Of a DNA stretch of 64,000 bases, positions 1 to 12,270 are shown piece by piece. The first letter of the stretch is position 1, and each line of letters starts with the position of its first letter. Location: positions 20,326,308 to 20,390,307 of the forward strand of contig NW_024040152.1 in assembly GCF_014851395.1 (NCBI RefSeq). The letters run 5' to 3'. This DNA is from Micropterus salmoides (lineage: Eukaryota; Chordata; Actinopteri; Centrarchiformes; Centrarchidae). Under the pieces are notes generated by a model. That model saw only the letters and a program-made list of their open reading frames with translations, ran no database searches and was not told where the DNA came from. A program made the position numbers and the translations under genes.

Positions 1-3000
1 AAAATCTCATACTGGATATGGCATGTGTACTACTTTCAAGAGAACCACAAAGTGACATTCACCCTTGTGGACGTTGAGTAAGACTTGGTATGTGTGGGTG
101 TAACTCGTGAAGTTGAACATGCTCTGTGCCATATTCAAATTGTGCTTTTGCAAATGTGCCATTTTTCAACAACAGTGCCACAAACTACCCAAAAAAAATG
201 TTTTTAATTCTCTTAATTTTTTGCTTACTCGTATAAGATCAGCTGTCTGCTTATCAGCAAGCTGTTGCCTGGAAAAATGCAACACATCGCTATGTTGCAG
301 ATATGAAAGTGTTGAAACATTGACCAATCCTCAAAAATGTGGTACAGTATCAGCATTTTTCTGTTCTTCAATTGTTTTAGTTCATTGTAACCGACAGAAT
401 GTTTCTAACATTATCATTATCTTCAGTGCAGCTGTGCAAGGCTGGTGGGAGCAATTTAAACAATTTGATAAAGGTACAAGAAATATATAAAGGAAATCAG
501 CACCCTTACTGATTCAACATTGAGAAACTGCATATCATCGCTGAGTCAGTGTTTCAGAGTGGAGACGTACCAAGAGGTACACGGCTCCGTTACTCATGTA
601 TGAGCATAGGTGTTTATCAGGACCAGACAGAAAAACATTTAAATGTGAAGGTACATTTAACCGAACCCTATGATTATGCACTTAAAGCTAAAATATAACA
701 CATTCCCATCCAGCACAGACAAGCCCCCCACCAACCTCCTCCTTACTGTGTGGCACACACACCGTCTGCCTCATTCCTTCTGCGACCTGCATATCATTGC
801 TTGTGTTCTTTGATTGCAAACAAGTGCAACAACTTGGCACATTCTGCTGAGACATTAACTCTGTAAAGATAAAAAGATCTACACTGTAGTGATACATTGT
901 CATTAAGCCAATAGTGAGCAGGAGGCTACACTGTAACAATGAAAAGGCGGTGAAGACTCAAAATTTCAAGGCAACTTATTGCACTTAATTTTTTAGTTTT
1001 GAGGCTAACTCAAATTCCTAAGTTTTGAAAAAAAACACCAATTTCCATAAACAAAGCCACTTCAATTTCCATGTTTATTTTCAACAAACATTAAAGAAAC
1101 ACATGACTGTATCATTCAAGATGGAATCATGTAAGTCCAGTGTAAACTTTTAAAACAGGCATTTAAAATAGTGTACATGTACATCTGTCGACCAATTTCA
1201 ACATTCATCACGATCAAAAGATGCAATTTTATGTTCCAGAGTCTCAGCTTCTACATACTCTTCCCCATCATTGTTTATTGAACCACTTTTTGCCTCTACC
1301 TCATTAAAGTAATTTGATGTGTGATGTGACGTGTGGCTTTGTTTATTTCTCATTTAATTTTTAATTCAATAAACTTTTTGTGTACATCAACTTACAGTCT
1401 GCTAGCTGTCTGTTCTGTGTTTTTCCTGAAAAAAACAAAACAGCTTTGCCTCTGAAAATTGGAAATAAACATAGCGACTCTGCATGTGAACATACCTATC
1501 TAGCACACGAGAGAGGGTTGTGGTTGGTGAAAACTCAGTACACCTTTCCCAATGAGACTGACCACAGAGCAGCACCAGCTTCACAGGACAACAGCTGTAA
1601 GAATTTAGCATTTGGAGATAAACAAATTAGTTGTTATACATTTTGTGAGGAATATGCAGGGTCAACGTTGAATGTAAAAATGCACAAATGTATTGAACAC
1701 TGTGTAGGGGCATATGCGGGTATATACACACCATAGACTGTGTAAAAAAAAAGGTATACACTCGCACAGTTGTCAGTTTATTAAGTTCACCAAGAACTAA
1801 TTCAGTGTAATACAGCTCTGAAATAAATCCTTCCTTCATGAGGATTATAATGAGTTTTTAACGGAGTCTTTTTGAGTCATGGTATAATTTACACTGAGAA
1901 GTGTTCCAAATATTTAGTCCATCCTATATGTGTATAAAAAAAGTACATTTGACAAAATGTTAAGAACACCTCTCAGTATAACCCCATGGTTAACTAGCAC
2001 CATAAACAGCCTTCAAATTGACCATTAAAATAATTTAATACCTCTGTCAAACAGATTTAATAAACTTACCACCACAATACCTATCGAAGAAAGGTTTTAA
2101 TGCAGAGCCATTGTATTGCATTAGTTTTGTCTATGTGTACTTAATCAATTCTAAAGAGTGTGTAATATAACTAGCAAATGCCTTGACAAAATGGTGGGTG
2201 GGGCACACTTAAATACATTTATGGGAAATCCTGTAGGGTAATGTTATATGGCCATAAAAAATAAATTACGGTAGTTATCAGTATTTATTTTGATGTAATA
2301 CATAAACGAATGGTGGAAAACGTGGTTCAAAGTTCTCTGACAATCAGCTGTTTTGTTGTTTACGTGCCCAATGCACTTCTGAACCATGCATAGCGATGCA
2401 GTCCATATAGGCATGGAATTTATCAAACCATTGTTTACCATGCTAACATTAGCTGACTACTTAGTTAGCAAGCAAGCTACAGTGTAACATTAAGCACATG
2501 ATTAAACAAAAAAACATGTGACTGCAAAGCCAGACTTTCAATACTATATTCATATTCAAACAAAACTCACCTTTTTGACTTCTGGTTCACTTGAAGAAAA
2601 CAGGAGAGCTGTCCTGGTATGTCCAACACTGACCTGTGGATGAAAACCCCTGCAGGACTGCTTATGAAACCCCATTCTTAGCACCACTTGAGTTGGCTCA
2701 GCTCCAACTACAATTTCAAAGTTGTGCCACCATAAATTTTGCATTGAGACCAACTTTATACAAGAAATGTAATAAAGTTAGTTGAAGAAACTATTTTAAC
2801 AAAGTTTACAATGCCATTAAGTATTTTTTGTTCAGTTTAATCAAAAATCTAATTAAGATGAGCAATTTCAAGTTTTCATTTTTACAGTGTACAGGACATT
2901 TCAGTGGCATTTATTAGAGTAAACTAAATTGCCAAAATCATTAAAATGCAACCAGTCCCTGAGCTAATTGCTCAGAAATGTCTTTGATAGTTTCACATAT

Positions 3001-3099
3001 GACACCCAGATGCCTGTTTAGTTCCACATCTGCAAAACAGAATTCAGGAAGTGATCAGTTCAATGAATTAAGAAACAGTGTTTGTTTTTTTTATTATCG

Positions 3100-3165
3100 A
3101 AGGTCAATGGCAGTTTGAGATCGCAGAGATGGCCATAATGTAAATCAAAAACTGTCATTGACCTT
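3100..3165. repeat. 17-bp-stem hairpin
   Basis: Arms 3100-3116 and 3149-3165 pair along all 17 positions with one G-U pair, around a loop of 32 bases; AT-rich flanks extend the pairing imperfectly. It could be a small fold-back element or a microRNA-like hairpin. The sequence alone does not decide. Confidence 0.6.
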
Positions 3166-4676
3166 TAATATTAACCAGCACCACAGCCATTATTTTCAGC
3201 ATTTGCCTTGGTTACAGTATATGGAAATGATCAAAACTTCCATGGATTTAGCAGTCTGGTTCTCCCTGTTTAACCACTTCCGGTTTCCCTAATCCTATTC
3301 CGCTGTACCTCAAAATACCCTCAGACAGACAGAGAGAGCACTGTGTCGAAGATCTGCATGACTTCTACTTTGCCAGGCTTGTTTGCTGTCAGAAAGAGCC
3401 CAGGCTGATTATTCACATCCTTTAGGTCTGCTGAGAGGGACCAGGCGTTGTGGTTGAAAGTAGGAACGAATGTAAGGAAGTGGTTTAGGTTATTGAGGGT
3501 ACCGCTTTTTTTCCTGTGTGTGGTGTATTTCATGAAAATACTGTCAGTGAGCCATAGGAACGAAAACCGTTGGCACAGCTTTTGACTTGAAAAACAAAAT
3601 TCCTGACCTCTCCATGAGACAAGGGTTTGATTTCCAGTCATCACCGCAACAAGATCAACAAACCTTTGAGGTTTCAGGACCCAGCAGATTCCCCCTACTT
3701 GTGTCCTGGGGTATAGAGGTTTCAACACAACACTCAGCATACCACTGTTCACAAGAGGAGTTGAGGATTGAGAAATGCTGTGAGCTGACAGTGTTTTGAA
3801 CTCAACAGCGAAGAAAAATACTGGGTGTACTACAGTGACGGATGGGAGCTGGACTATGTCATTAGTACTTCACTGTCCCACACACAGACACACAAAGACA
3901 TACATACATTTTAGTTGTCCCTTTCAGGTTGCTCCCCCACCCTCCCAGCTGTTTTACTGAATAATAAACCCCCAAACTCCAACTGCATCACCCGCTGCTA
4001 AAACTAAATTCCCTTTAAACCTCCACTAGCTGTTTTACACACCCAAATTGGTATTTGTGCAGCACACACATAATTGCACGTTTGGTTGGTAAATCAAGAA
4101 CTCTGGCAAGCCCTGGGCTCTGAAGGCGTCCCTCAAACTATAGCCTTGGGATAGTTATTAATATCCCCTACAGACACCAGCGAAATGCTCTGCCTTTAAG
4201 TTCTGTTACAAAAGTATAAAGCAAAAAAAAAAAATTAAATCCAAAAACACATTTTAGCACAGAATGAAAAGTGAAGGATGTATTGCTAAAGAGGATCAGA
4301 ACCAAATTAAAGAATGTAGTCATACTGTCTAGACTTCAGCTAAAACAGTACAGTCATTTGGTGCAACAAATGGAGCTGAACAGTTCACTGTAATTTTCAA
4401 GAGAGTGATGAAGAAGTTAACTGGGTCAGCTTATTTAAGGCTGTTTCCTGTAGTTAGAATGAATTGGTTTTGGATCTGGTGTAAAATATTTCTCAGTGGG
4501 GAAGAATATTCAGATGCTGAATATTTATGTATCCCCCAGAAAAAGGGGGGGGCAATGATAACAGAGACAAGAGTCCTCCTACACACTCAAATGAGAGTGT
4601 TGCTCTGGACTCGTGCAGGGACTGAGAGCGTGTACAAAGATACATACACAGGCATGTAGTGTCTCTTACTTTTTCA

Positions 4677-4730
4677 CTCTCTCTCTCTCTCTCTCTCTTC
4701 CCCCTCTCTCTTTCCTTCCTTCCTCCCCCT
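4677..4730 (+). repeat. CT microsatellite and pyrimidine tract
   Basis: Eleven CT units (4677-4698) run into a C/T-only tract with CCTT units. Confidence 0.9.
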
Positions 4731-5910
4731 CACATCTGGACTATTGGCAGGGCCCAGTTCCTGTGTGGTGTGTGTATGTGCATTAGCAGGGGACTCAGTT
4801 GTGGGGTTGGGCAGGTTCTTGCAGCTCACACTGTGCAAATCTGATCAGTTCAAGATTTTGAGCCTCATTGTGTTTCACTGTGTGAACAACCGATGTGGTT
4901 AGGTGATCAAAGCCATCACCATCACTAATGCATGCATCTTTGTCTGACTGTTTGAACTGTTCAGATCATAACCTCAGATGTAGATATTTAGAGTGATTTA
5001 CCATTGTTTTTCAAGAGTTTCAAATATTTAGGCCATCATTTAAAGGAAAAATACAAAGATCTTGACTTGATTCCTGTTGGTAAAGTTTGCTAGTCCTGAT
5101 TCTGTTCACGGATGTTAAACTGTGTAAACTTAAAAAGAATTCATCTTGGACACATTTTCAGTGTAAAGAAATGCAGATTACCAGGGTTGAGGAAACAGTC
5201 TATGCATCCTGTTTTACAATTTTCAAAAATTTGACTGAATTAACTCACAACTATGTTGTGCAGATGTACAAATGTGTGGGTAGTGGATCAGCAACACCAT
5301 GTGTAAAGAGGAACCATGTGGGAGGAAATATGACCATGAAGTAAAACTCTGATGAAACATTGTTTCCCTACTAAAAGGTGTCCATGCCTCCATCTCGCTC
5401 TTGTTGTTGTATTTTAAATGTGTTTGTATTTTTCTTTTTAAGTTTCTTCAGATTTCATGAACTTCCAGCATGTCAGAACAATTTTTTTTATTTCCGTTAA
5501 ATCATCTGCCCTGTTATTTGTTCAAAATATAGGTTTTAACTGTTATTTAGGTAGTCTATAGGTACATGTTCTTGCAAGGTCTTGGAATAGATTTCAGCTC
5601 CAATTGTCATGACTAGGAGTAGAAAAGCAGCAGGAATGTGCCTGGAAAAAGATGAAATTGCTGGGAATTACAACTTAGATTTGCTTCAAGGTGTGTATAT
5701 GAATTCCCTTTCTGTGGTTGTTTGCCAGTCCCGTTCTCTAGTGACTCCTACACATATGCACCTTTTGGCATAGATTGTAAATGTCAGATGTTTGAGGAAT
5801 GCATGGTTCAGTGTGATGAGTGACAAGTATTCCCCAGTGACCAAAAACATACAAGAAGTTCCTTTTTTCACCTTGAAGTTCTTGCAAAAAATCTTAATGT
5901 CAAGTAACCA

Positions 5911-5930
5911 TACTGTATGATCATACAGTA
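5911..5930. repeat. 20-bp perfect palindrome
   Basis: TACTGTATGATCATACAGTA equals its own reverse complement. A short CTA repeat follows it. No function is assigned. Confidence 0.85.
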
Positions 5931-6055
5931 CTACTACTACTACATACTTGCTAAAATTTCTAACTTGTTTCATAATGTACAAGTATACTTCTCTAACATA
6001 TCAAATGTAGTAATTGCACTTCATACATGTTTCCAATTTTTAAACATAGATGATA

Positions 6056-6560
6056 TATTGAAGAGTGCAAAAGAAGATGCTGACAAAAAGGAACATACTG
6101 TAGAGAACTTAGATACAATACAAACCCAATTTCCAATTATGTGATTCAAAAAGATTAATTCTTACTCCAGATCTATTTTGTTCGCAGGTTTGAATCTACA
6201 TAGGCACCACTGTTATGAGTCCAGCCTCAAGTGGACAGTGACACAGAGGGAGTAATCTGCTATGTTAAAAAAAAACTTCATGGCAACCCTAAATTATCGA
6301 CAGATGCTGCTGTGACTTTCTTGCATTAAAAATATGTAACCTGCATGTCCAGATGTTATTTCACACAGTCAACACAGAGCTATTACCCTCAACCTCAAGC
6401 ACACATGAGCTCAACCAACACTGAGAAAAACATATTACGCAGCAGGATCAGTGGTGCACATGAGAAGTCACAGCTCCACTCTTTCTCAGGTAGTCATCTT
6501 GACAACCCACAATTTATGCATTTAGTTGTTTGGTTACTTGTCTTTTTTCACGTTTGGACT
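6056..6560 (+). repeat. receptor-array upstream block, copy 1
   Basis: This block recurs, diverged but collinear, at 20640-20890, 24340-24475, 24655-25000, 28055-28165 and 32258-32600. Shared words include GATGCTGACA, CAGATCT, GTGGACAGTG, GGCAACCCT, ACAAATGCTGC (ACAGATGCTGC here) and, in most copies, AATATGTAACCT followed by CATGTCCA. It lies about 0.5 kb upstream of exon 1 of the first receptor gene. Inference: it is the 5' flank of the ancestral duplication unit and may hold regulatory sequence, though no named element is recognised. Confidence 0.75.
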
Positions 6561-6925
6561 TTCCCTAAGGCCAAATACACTGTCATATGGCTTCTGAAGA
6601 AGACTTGTCTTGGCAAGACTTCGTGTCAGACTTCAGACTGGGGGCAGAGCAGCACACTTATTAATAAGAGATGCTATTGAGACAGCAGGATGGTTCACTT
6701 TGTCAGCCCATACATTCAGGGGCAAACTGAATGTCTGTAGGCTACTAATATCCAGCATCTTCGGACTGTATGCATGATCATAACCCATCTATCCATGAAG
6801 CCAAAACGGTTTTAGAAAAAGTAAGGAGAAAATTTAAATTGCAATGCATAAAGAGTACATAGAGGTTTAACGGTCTTCAAGGAGGGCAGTGCGTGCCGCC
6901 TGAGGTCCCGCCTCAATCTCTGCGA

Positions 6926-6943
6926 TGATGTCACATATTTAAG
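6926..6943 (+). promoter_or_regulatory. candidate core promoter of receptor gene 1
   Basis: A CRE/ATF-like octamer TGATGTCA (6926-6933) is followed by a TATA-like TATTTAAG (6936-6943). They sit about 25-30 bases before the stretch that is conserved as exon 1 in the other array units. The preceding CCGCCTC is also found ahead of the orphan exon 1 near 25240. Motif-based only; the transcription start is inferred. Confidence 0.45.
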
Positions 6944-6964
6944 GAGTCAAGCATCAGAACTCCA

Positions 6965-7045
6965 CAAATCCCACAGACTCGTCAGACTTGTCAAGAGTTG
7001 CCTTTGCAGTGGACGCACCCTCATCGGACTAGCGCCTTGAGAAAG
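6965..7045 (+). other. non-coding exon 1 of receptor gene 1 (5' UTR)
   Basis: The 3' edge ends in GAGAAAG followed by the donor GTACTG (7046). Aligned ends are seen at 25348 (TTAGAAAG/GTGCGT) and 28404 (GATAAAG/GTACGT), each preceded by TCATC, GACT and a short GCTT-type segment. Conservation of the exon end and donor across three units is the evidence. It would splice to the acceptor at 8213, giving an intron of about 1.17 kb. The 5' edge is approximate. Confidence 0.6.
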
Positions 7046-7443
7046 GTACTGTTGCCTACCTTTGTTACCCTCAGAAACCGTAGCTCAGAGTACCCCTCCA
7101 AACTGTGTAGAAGGAACAATGAAAGCATCTTATGTTGGTTAAGTTACGTGCTCTGGCGAGCATCTCTAGTCTGGAATTTCAACCGCTTCATTTCACAGGG
7201 TTTGCCTTTTGATGTGGATAAAGGTCTTCATGAGCAATTAACGGCGCAAACACTGTCAAACTATTAATTAAGTCTATATATCCACAGTACGTATGAAAAA
7301 ATTCATTTATGCAAAAGAGTGGTGTAATTTACTGTGGGTAGACAAATCTTATGTTTATCAGTTTCATTTCCTGTTTCATACATGTACGTGGATTTCATTG
7401 TGGGAAAATCGGGAAATTTGCATGTATTCTGTCTCAAAGCATA

Positions 7444-7530
7444 GGTGTCATGTACACTGGGGACGCTGGGGACTTGTCCCCACCACATTTTGAAATGGCT
7501 GATTTTGTCCCCATCACTTTTTGAAAGCAT
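7444..7530. repeat. possible dispersed-repeat fragment in intron 1
   Basis: A segment with repeated GGGGAC and TGTCCCCA words resembles sequence scattered in fish genomes, and a GGGGACAAGTCC word recurs near 22456. Element type is unknown. The rest of the intron (7046-8213) shows nothing recognisable beyond the acceptor tract TTTTCATTACAG at its end. Confidence 0.3.
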
Positions 7531-8223
7531 TTGTTAAAAATGTTCTGAAAATAGCTTAAAACAAAAAATGTCAACTAGCAAATGAAAATGCTTTGAGAAA
7601 GATTTATTTGCACAATAAGAAAACATGCAATGCAATTCAAATATAGAACAAACAATTGTGTATTGTCCACAAAAAGTAACTTATTAACCAGACCCCCGCT
7701 CATATATTTCAGAATTTCCTATTTCTTCAAAATAGGTTCAAAAATCTTCTCAAGGATCGTCGCATCTCCTGATCAAAGTGAATCAACGCACCCCTAATCT
7801 CAGCCCTTATGTCACCAACACTTTTCAACACGAAGACACACCCTTGAGGGCAAGACTTAAAGAGTTTCAAATTCGTTTGTTTTTTAAAGTCTTACTATTA
7901 AGCCTGTAATTAGCATAGATATGCTAGTAGTGACACTTTTGTCAAAATTTCTTTAAGATATGTCTTTGGTTCTAGGTTGTTTAGTAAAGCAGCGCAGTTG
8001 GGACTGTTGGTGCACAATTTGTGCCATTTCTATGTGCACAGCACCTTATGTAGGGCTTTTTGCAGAGCTGCATAACTGAATATCCTAACTTTTGATTAAT
8101 TTCTTAATGAAAATCATTCAGGAAACCATTTCTCTCACGCACTATTAGGGACTGTTATTGACCTCAAGGTAAAATATATAAAGGTTAACATTTATTTTTT
8201 GTTTTCATTACAGGTCCAAGACA

Positions 8224-9366
8224 ATGATGGAGCTAATGACCACTGCTCCTTTCTATCACATCAATACTACAGATGCCGCTGAAAACAACAGCTCTTTCTA
8301 TGAAGATGATGACGAGTATGACTATAAGGATGAGCATGTTGAGCTGAGACAGTCTCTCAACATCATGTCCTTGATCGTTTATTGCCTGGCCTTTGTTCTC
8401 GGTGTGCTCGGGAATGGAGTGGTTATCTGGGTGACCGGGTTCAAGATGAAGAAAACAGTTAACACTGTTTGGTTCCTCAACCTTGCTGTGGCCGACTTCC
8501 TCTTCACAGCATTCCTGCCCCTGAGTGTGACCTACACAGCTCTGGATTTCCACTGGCCTTTTGGCAAGTTCATGTGTAAGCTGAACAGCACTGTAAGCTT
8601 TCTGAACATGTTTGCCAGTGTCTACATTCTGATGGTGATCAGCGTGGACAGATGTGTGTCTGTGGTGTGGCCCGTCTGGGCCCAGAACCACCGAAGTGTA
8701 CAGAAGGCATCTGGTGTGAGTCTGGGTGTTTGGGTACTGGCTCTGATTCTTAGCGCTCCATACTTCATCTTCAGGGACACTGGGCCATCATATAACAATG
8801 ATGACATCATCAACTGCTTCAACAACTTTGCTTTTTCTGATGATTATGAAACACTGTCTGTGAATCAGCTACGTCAGTTTCGACATCAGGCCATGACCAT
8901 CACCCGCTTTCTCCTGGGATTTGTTGTCCCCTTCACTGTCATTGTCTCCTGTTATGCTGTAATTATCCATCGTCTCAGAAGAAACCGCACCCTGGCCAGC
9001 CAGTCAAGTCGCCCCTTTAAGATCATCGCTGCTGTTATCACCACTTTTTTCCTGTGCTGGGCTCCTTATCACATCATGGCTCTAATTGAGTTGGTAAATC
9101 ACATGGCTTCTAATGCAAGTGAAACATTAAACCATGTCACCACTATAGGGATCCCTATAGCCACCAGCCTGGCCTTTCTCAACAGTTGCCTGAACCCTCT
9201 GCTGTATGTGTTCATGGGCCAAGATTTCAAGGATAAAGTCCGCAAATCCATCCTGAATGTGTTGGAGACTGCCTTCCAGGAGGAGGTCTCTCGCTCTTAT
9301 ACTTACACAAACTCAATGGTCACAAGTCGGAGCAAAGAAAAGTCCGTTTCTGATGCCGAGGTATAA
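8224..9366 (+). CDS. chemerin-receptor-like (CMKLR1-like) chemoattractant GPCR, copy 1
   Basis: A 380-residue class A GPCR with seven membrane segments, expected at the plasma membrane of immune-type cells and coupled to Gi. The N-terminus has N-glycosylation sites (N14, N22) and an acidic tyrosine cluster YEDDDEYDYKDEH (residues 26-38) of the kind sulfated in chemoattractant receptors. Landmarks: GN64G in TM1, LAVAD91 in TM2, Cys118-Cys198 for the ECL2 disulfide, D142-R-C in place of DRY (typical of CMKLR1, GPR1 and FPR receptors), FFLCWAPYH (residues 275-283) in TM6, NPLLY (324-328) in TM7, and a Ser/Thr-rich tail. ATG 8224 is the first ATG of exon 2; the next codon is also ATG with a stronger context. 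The coding sequence is a single exon behind acceptor 8213. The sister gene is at 29480. CMKLR1-like is favoured by the SVDRCVSVVWPVWAQNHRSV segment; the exact orthology and ligand (chemerin, resolvin or other) are not determined. Confidence 0.93.
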   Translation: MMELMTTAPFYHINTTDAAENNSSFYEDDDEYDYKDEHVELRQSLNIMSLIVYCLAFVLGVLGNGVVIWVTGFKMKKTVNTVWFLNLAVADFLFTAFLPLSVTYTALDFHWPFGKFMCKLNSTVSFLNMFASVYILMVISVDRCVSVVWPVWAQNHRSVQKASGVSLGVWVLALILSAPYFIFRDTGPSYNNDDIINCFNNFAFSDDYETLSVNQLRQFRHQAMTITRFLLGFVVPFTVIVSCYAVIIHRLRRNRTLASQSSRPFKIIAAVITTFFLCWAPYHIMALIELVNHMASNASETLNHVTTIGIPIATSLAFLNSCLNPLLYVFMGQDFKDKVRKSILNVLETAFQEEVSRSYTYTNSMVTSRSKEKSVSDAEV

Positions 9367-10620
9367 GGCTGTCCATGACAGGAAGAAACAAATACTGAAG
9401 CTGTACATACAAAACGTAACTGTATATAACAATTAACTTAGCTTTTGTTGTTTTTTTATTCAAGAACCCTCAGGGTGATCTGTAAACATGATCTCAGATT
9501 GAAGCATTTAACCTGTTACACTTTGATTGATATGAGTTTTATGATCGGCTAATTGATCAGGTCTAGAAATAAGTTCTGCCTTTTAACTTCACCTACCTGC
9601 AATGTGGTAGAGCAGACAGATGGTAATATTGAACAGTAAGCTGTAGGTTCATTTGTGATGCATTTGTGGGGTTAATAATTTTGAAATGATGGAAAGGTGA
9701 AATGTTTTTTGTTGAAAAGTTCATTTATATCACCCTTCAATTCAAACCAGAGAACAAAGTGCTTTCCAAGGGGAAAAAAGAAAAACATGTATGTGAAAGC
9801 AAAGAAAACAATGAACAAAACAAATTCCAGTTGTGTAAAGGCCATACTTGTAGACTATATTAATATTAATAATTATAATAGGCAGACACATCACCTAAAT
9901 AACATAGTAATAAGGGTATTATGACAAAGAATGTTGTGCCTTTCTTGCCATTGAATATAGTAGGCTGTAAACTAACATGCAGAAGAGATATAAGTGAATA
10001 AAGAATGTAATGTGTAAAATAGTGATGCTGAACTGCTCTACAAACAGCCTCAAAGCAAGGTCATTTCCCAGCTTCCCCCTCACACTCATGTCCACCTAGC
10101 CAGTGATCATGTTATTTGTGTATATGACAAAATTAGGCACATGACAGGAACCATAGATGGGTACATAGAAAGTTAAAGTGAAGTTATACTAGTTATACTA
10201 GGTTTAATATGAATAATGTCATATTTCTTATGCCGCTTGCCATGTGACTTTTGACTGCTACATCTCTACTGCATGCATTGATAAACAACTTATTTACATT
10301 TGTTATTAAGCACAAGGATATGCTAATGTAATCCTAATCAATAAATATGATAGTCACTTTGAAACAGTTATTATCAAAGTTGCAGATGCATTGGACACTC
10401 AGCTTAGTTCGACTTTTCATCATTGTTAGTTGCTTTTTTGGAGGGGGTGTATGTCTGTGACCCCCGCCCTCAGTACATGCATGCTGTGCCATAAAATTTC
10501 ATTTCCTAAGCCCATTTTCATGTGCAGTGCACTGGTAGAGTGTGCACAGGTCAGTAGGTAGACAGGGAGGTAGGCCAGCCAATCATTTCATGTCCATTTT
10601 TGTGTCAGATCATTTGATTT
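9367..10620 (+). repeat. 3' UTR and conserved 3' flank of receptor gene 1
   Basis: From about 9495 this stretch is collinear with 15568-16735, and parts match 30760-31090 and 34495-34700. Shared landmarks include TAGTAGGCTGTAAACTAAC, AGCTTCCCCCTCACACTCA and GTCATGTTATTTGTG-like words. Compared with the 15.8-16.1 kb copy, gene 1 has lost about 320 bases near 9784. AATAAA hexamers at 9997, 10333 and 10638 are possible polyadenylation signals. The open frame at 9697-9924 is not conserved as protein and is not called. Confidence 0.75.
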
Positions 10621-10897
10621 ATTGATTGCTGTTGGGAAATAAAGATCTTTTCAATAAATATAACAAAATGCTTGAAATATATTATTTACAACCAGCTCTA
10701 ATCATATGGGCTATAAAAATGTGACATATATTCCTTCTTAATTTCCCAGAGACTAAGGTGACATTTTTAAGTCTTTGAGTCTTGTTTTGTCTTACACAGC
10801 ATAAAAAAGCCACACAAAAAAGATATCCAGTTTACTATTAAAAAAGACAAGAAAAACACCAAATATTCACATTTTAGAAGCTAGAAGCTAATGGAAA

Positions 10898-10912
10898 GGG
10901 GGGGGGGGGGGG
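10898..10912 (+). repeat. poly(G) run, 15 bases
   Basis: Fifteen consecutive G; a length-variable site and possible assembly weak point. Confidence 0.95.
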
Positions 10913-11059
10913 TGCAAAGTACATAAGAAAGGACAATCAGTTAACTATTTTTTCCAATTAATTTCCTGTCAATCGACTATTGGAATAAAAAAAAGTGAAA
11001 CTTGTTTAACTTGTTGTATGCACTGTATGACTTTGATATATGTTGTATATTGTGAGGTA

Positions 11060-11440
11060 ACATAAACCTCTATATTAAAGCTTTATTCTAATGTAAACAA
11101 TGTAAATGATAATTAGATTTGGTTGTTGTTGTTGTTGTTGTTGTTGTTGTCTTTTAGGCCTAGTGGCCAACTCTACTAAGTGTTTATAAATAAAGATAAC
11201 TGTTATTGTGGTTCTTTTTGTTGCCATTATATACATTAATAAAATATTATTCAGACTTGACTTTTTCCACTCATAATGTACATTTAATAATCACCTCATG
11301 ACTTCATAAAACAGTGAGTAGTTACTATTTCTCTGGTATTTAAACAGAAAGAGAGATATGTGTATGTGGTTGATGGAACAGCTGATAATAATCTATAAGC
11401 TACTTGTAATGATTAACAAATAGCCAATACCAGGATGTAC
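11060..11440 (+). repeat. distal 3' block of the receptor unit, copy 1
   Basis: Collinear with 31316-31530 behind gene 2: shared AAGCTTTATT, AATATT, CCACTCATAATGTACA/CCACCCATAATGTACA and a following AT-rich tract. A GTT microsatellite (11122-11150, about 9.7 units) interrupts this copy where gene 2 has a GAT/GGT-rich stretch. Confidence 0.65.
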
Positions 11441-11529
11441 TTTTTACAGTTACTGTGTATTGTTATTATTATAGACTTTGCCAGTAGAGAGAGCTTTTTT
11501 ACATATCCTGTGGTTTTCAGATGAAAGAG

Positions 11530-11935
11530 TTTTATCAGAATCAGAAGGAGCTTTATTGCAAAGTAGTGTTATACACATACAAGGCATTTGCTTTGGTGAT
11601 AAGGTGCTACACATAGACAAACATACAGTTGACATTAATAAATGTAGAAATATTTAAATACAGTTATATAAGAATAATAAAAAGAAGAGAGAAAAATAAT
11701 ACAACTATTTGCAGAGTAGGAACAACATCGCAGATATTTACATGTGCATTATTCTGGGTTTGTGTTTTGCAGACATATTGCAACAGAAGAGAATATTGTG
11801 AACATAAATATATAAATTGACAATATAAAAATATACAACAGCAAAGATTAACAATTAACAACAAATATGTGCAATGTGCCAGGTTTGTGCATGATATGAA
11901 ATTAAATTGTATTTACATGTTCAGAGACATTTGTA
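11530..11935 (-). repeat. dispersed teleost repeat with CAGAATCAG...CTTTATTGC end
   Basis: Begins with a motif (TCAGAATCAGAAGGAGCTTT) typical of an abundant fish retroelement end read in reverse. Its distal part (11771-11930) is repeated at 27573-27700, sharing AAATTGACAATATAAAAATA and CCAGGTTTGTGCATGATATG. Family not determined; overlapping short open frames are ignored. Confidence 0.55.
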
Positions 11936-12127
11936 TTATTTGAGTGTCAAGGAAGATTGCAGCCAATCACCTTCTCTGCAGAGCGATTGATACACTGCAG
12001 CTTGCCTTTGTTCCTGGCAGGGGCAGCAGCGTACCAGATGGTGATGGAGGAGGTGAGGAATGTAATTATAATAACCTTTGTTATGTGTTTTATGATGATT
12101 ATGAGTAAGGCCACGAGGGTGTCGGAG

Positions 12128-12218
12128 TTTCCTCAGGCTTTTTCTCTTCTCCATACACCATAAAAGTTGGTAAAGGTGTGCCAAAAATCCCTACTCTACT
12201 TCTCAGATCGAGGACAAC
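12128..12218 (+). repeat. three-copy block, copy 1
   Basis: The words CTTTTTCTCTTCTCCATACA and TGTGCCAAAAATCC recur at 16755-16830 and, more diverged, at 42250-42345. In the 15.6-16.7 kb fragment this block lies directly after the receptor 3' flank, so it belongs to the duplicated unit or hitch-hiked with it. Confidence 0.65.
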
Positions 12219-12270
12219 CCACTTCAGAGGAAAAAACACTGTAGCACACTGACTGATTTGCAGCCTTTAA

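Larger units (their letters stand above)
1..6050. other. intergenic, no supported gene
   Basis: AT-rich sequence. The open frames here are short, lack recognisable domains and have no convincing splice structure. A minus-strand frame at 3321-3752 (143 codons) and a smaller one at 2556-2753, which ends near a possible minus-strand splice donor (GGTGAG, about 2567-2572), were examined; neither resembles a known family. The interval contains a 17-bp hairpin, a CT microsatellite and a 20-bp palindrome, listed separately. Confidence 0.6.

Noticed and set aside
2556..2753. Possible minus-strand exon ending at a GTGAG donor
   Set aside because: The donor-like GGTGAG is plausible, but no partner exon or protein family was recognised.
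3321..3752. 143-codon minus-strand open frame in the first 6 kb
   Set aside because: No recognisable domain, no clear splice or promoter context, and a composition like surrounding non-coding DNA. Left unresolved rather than called.
8233..8825. Minus-strand open frames opposite receptor gene 1 (and the same at 29546-30069)
   Set aside because: Antisense shadows of a strongly supported coding sequence; both paralogues show them because the DNA is nearly identical.
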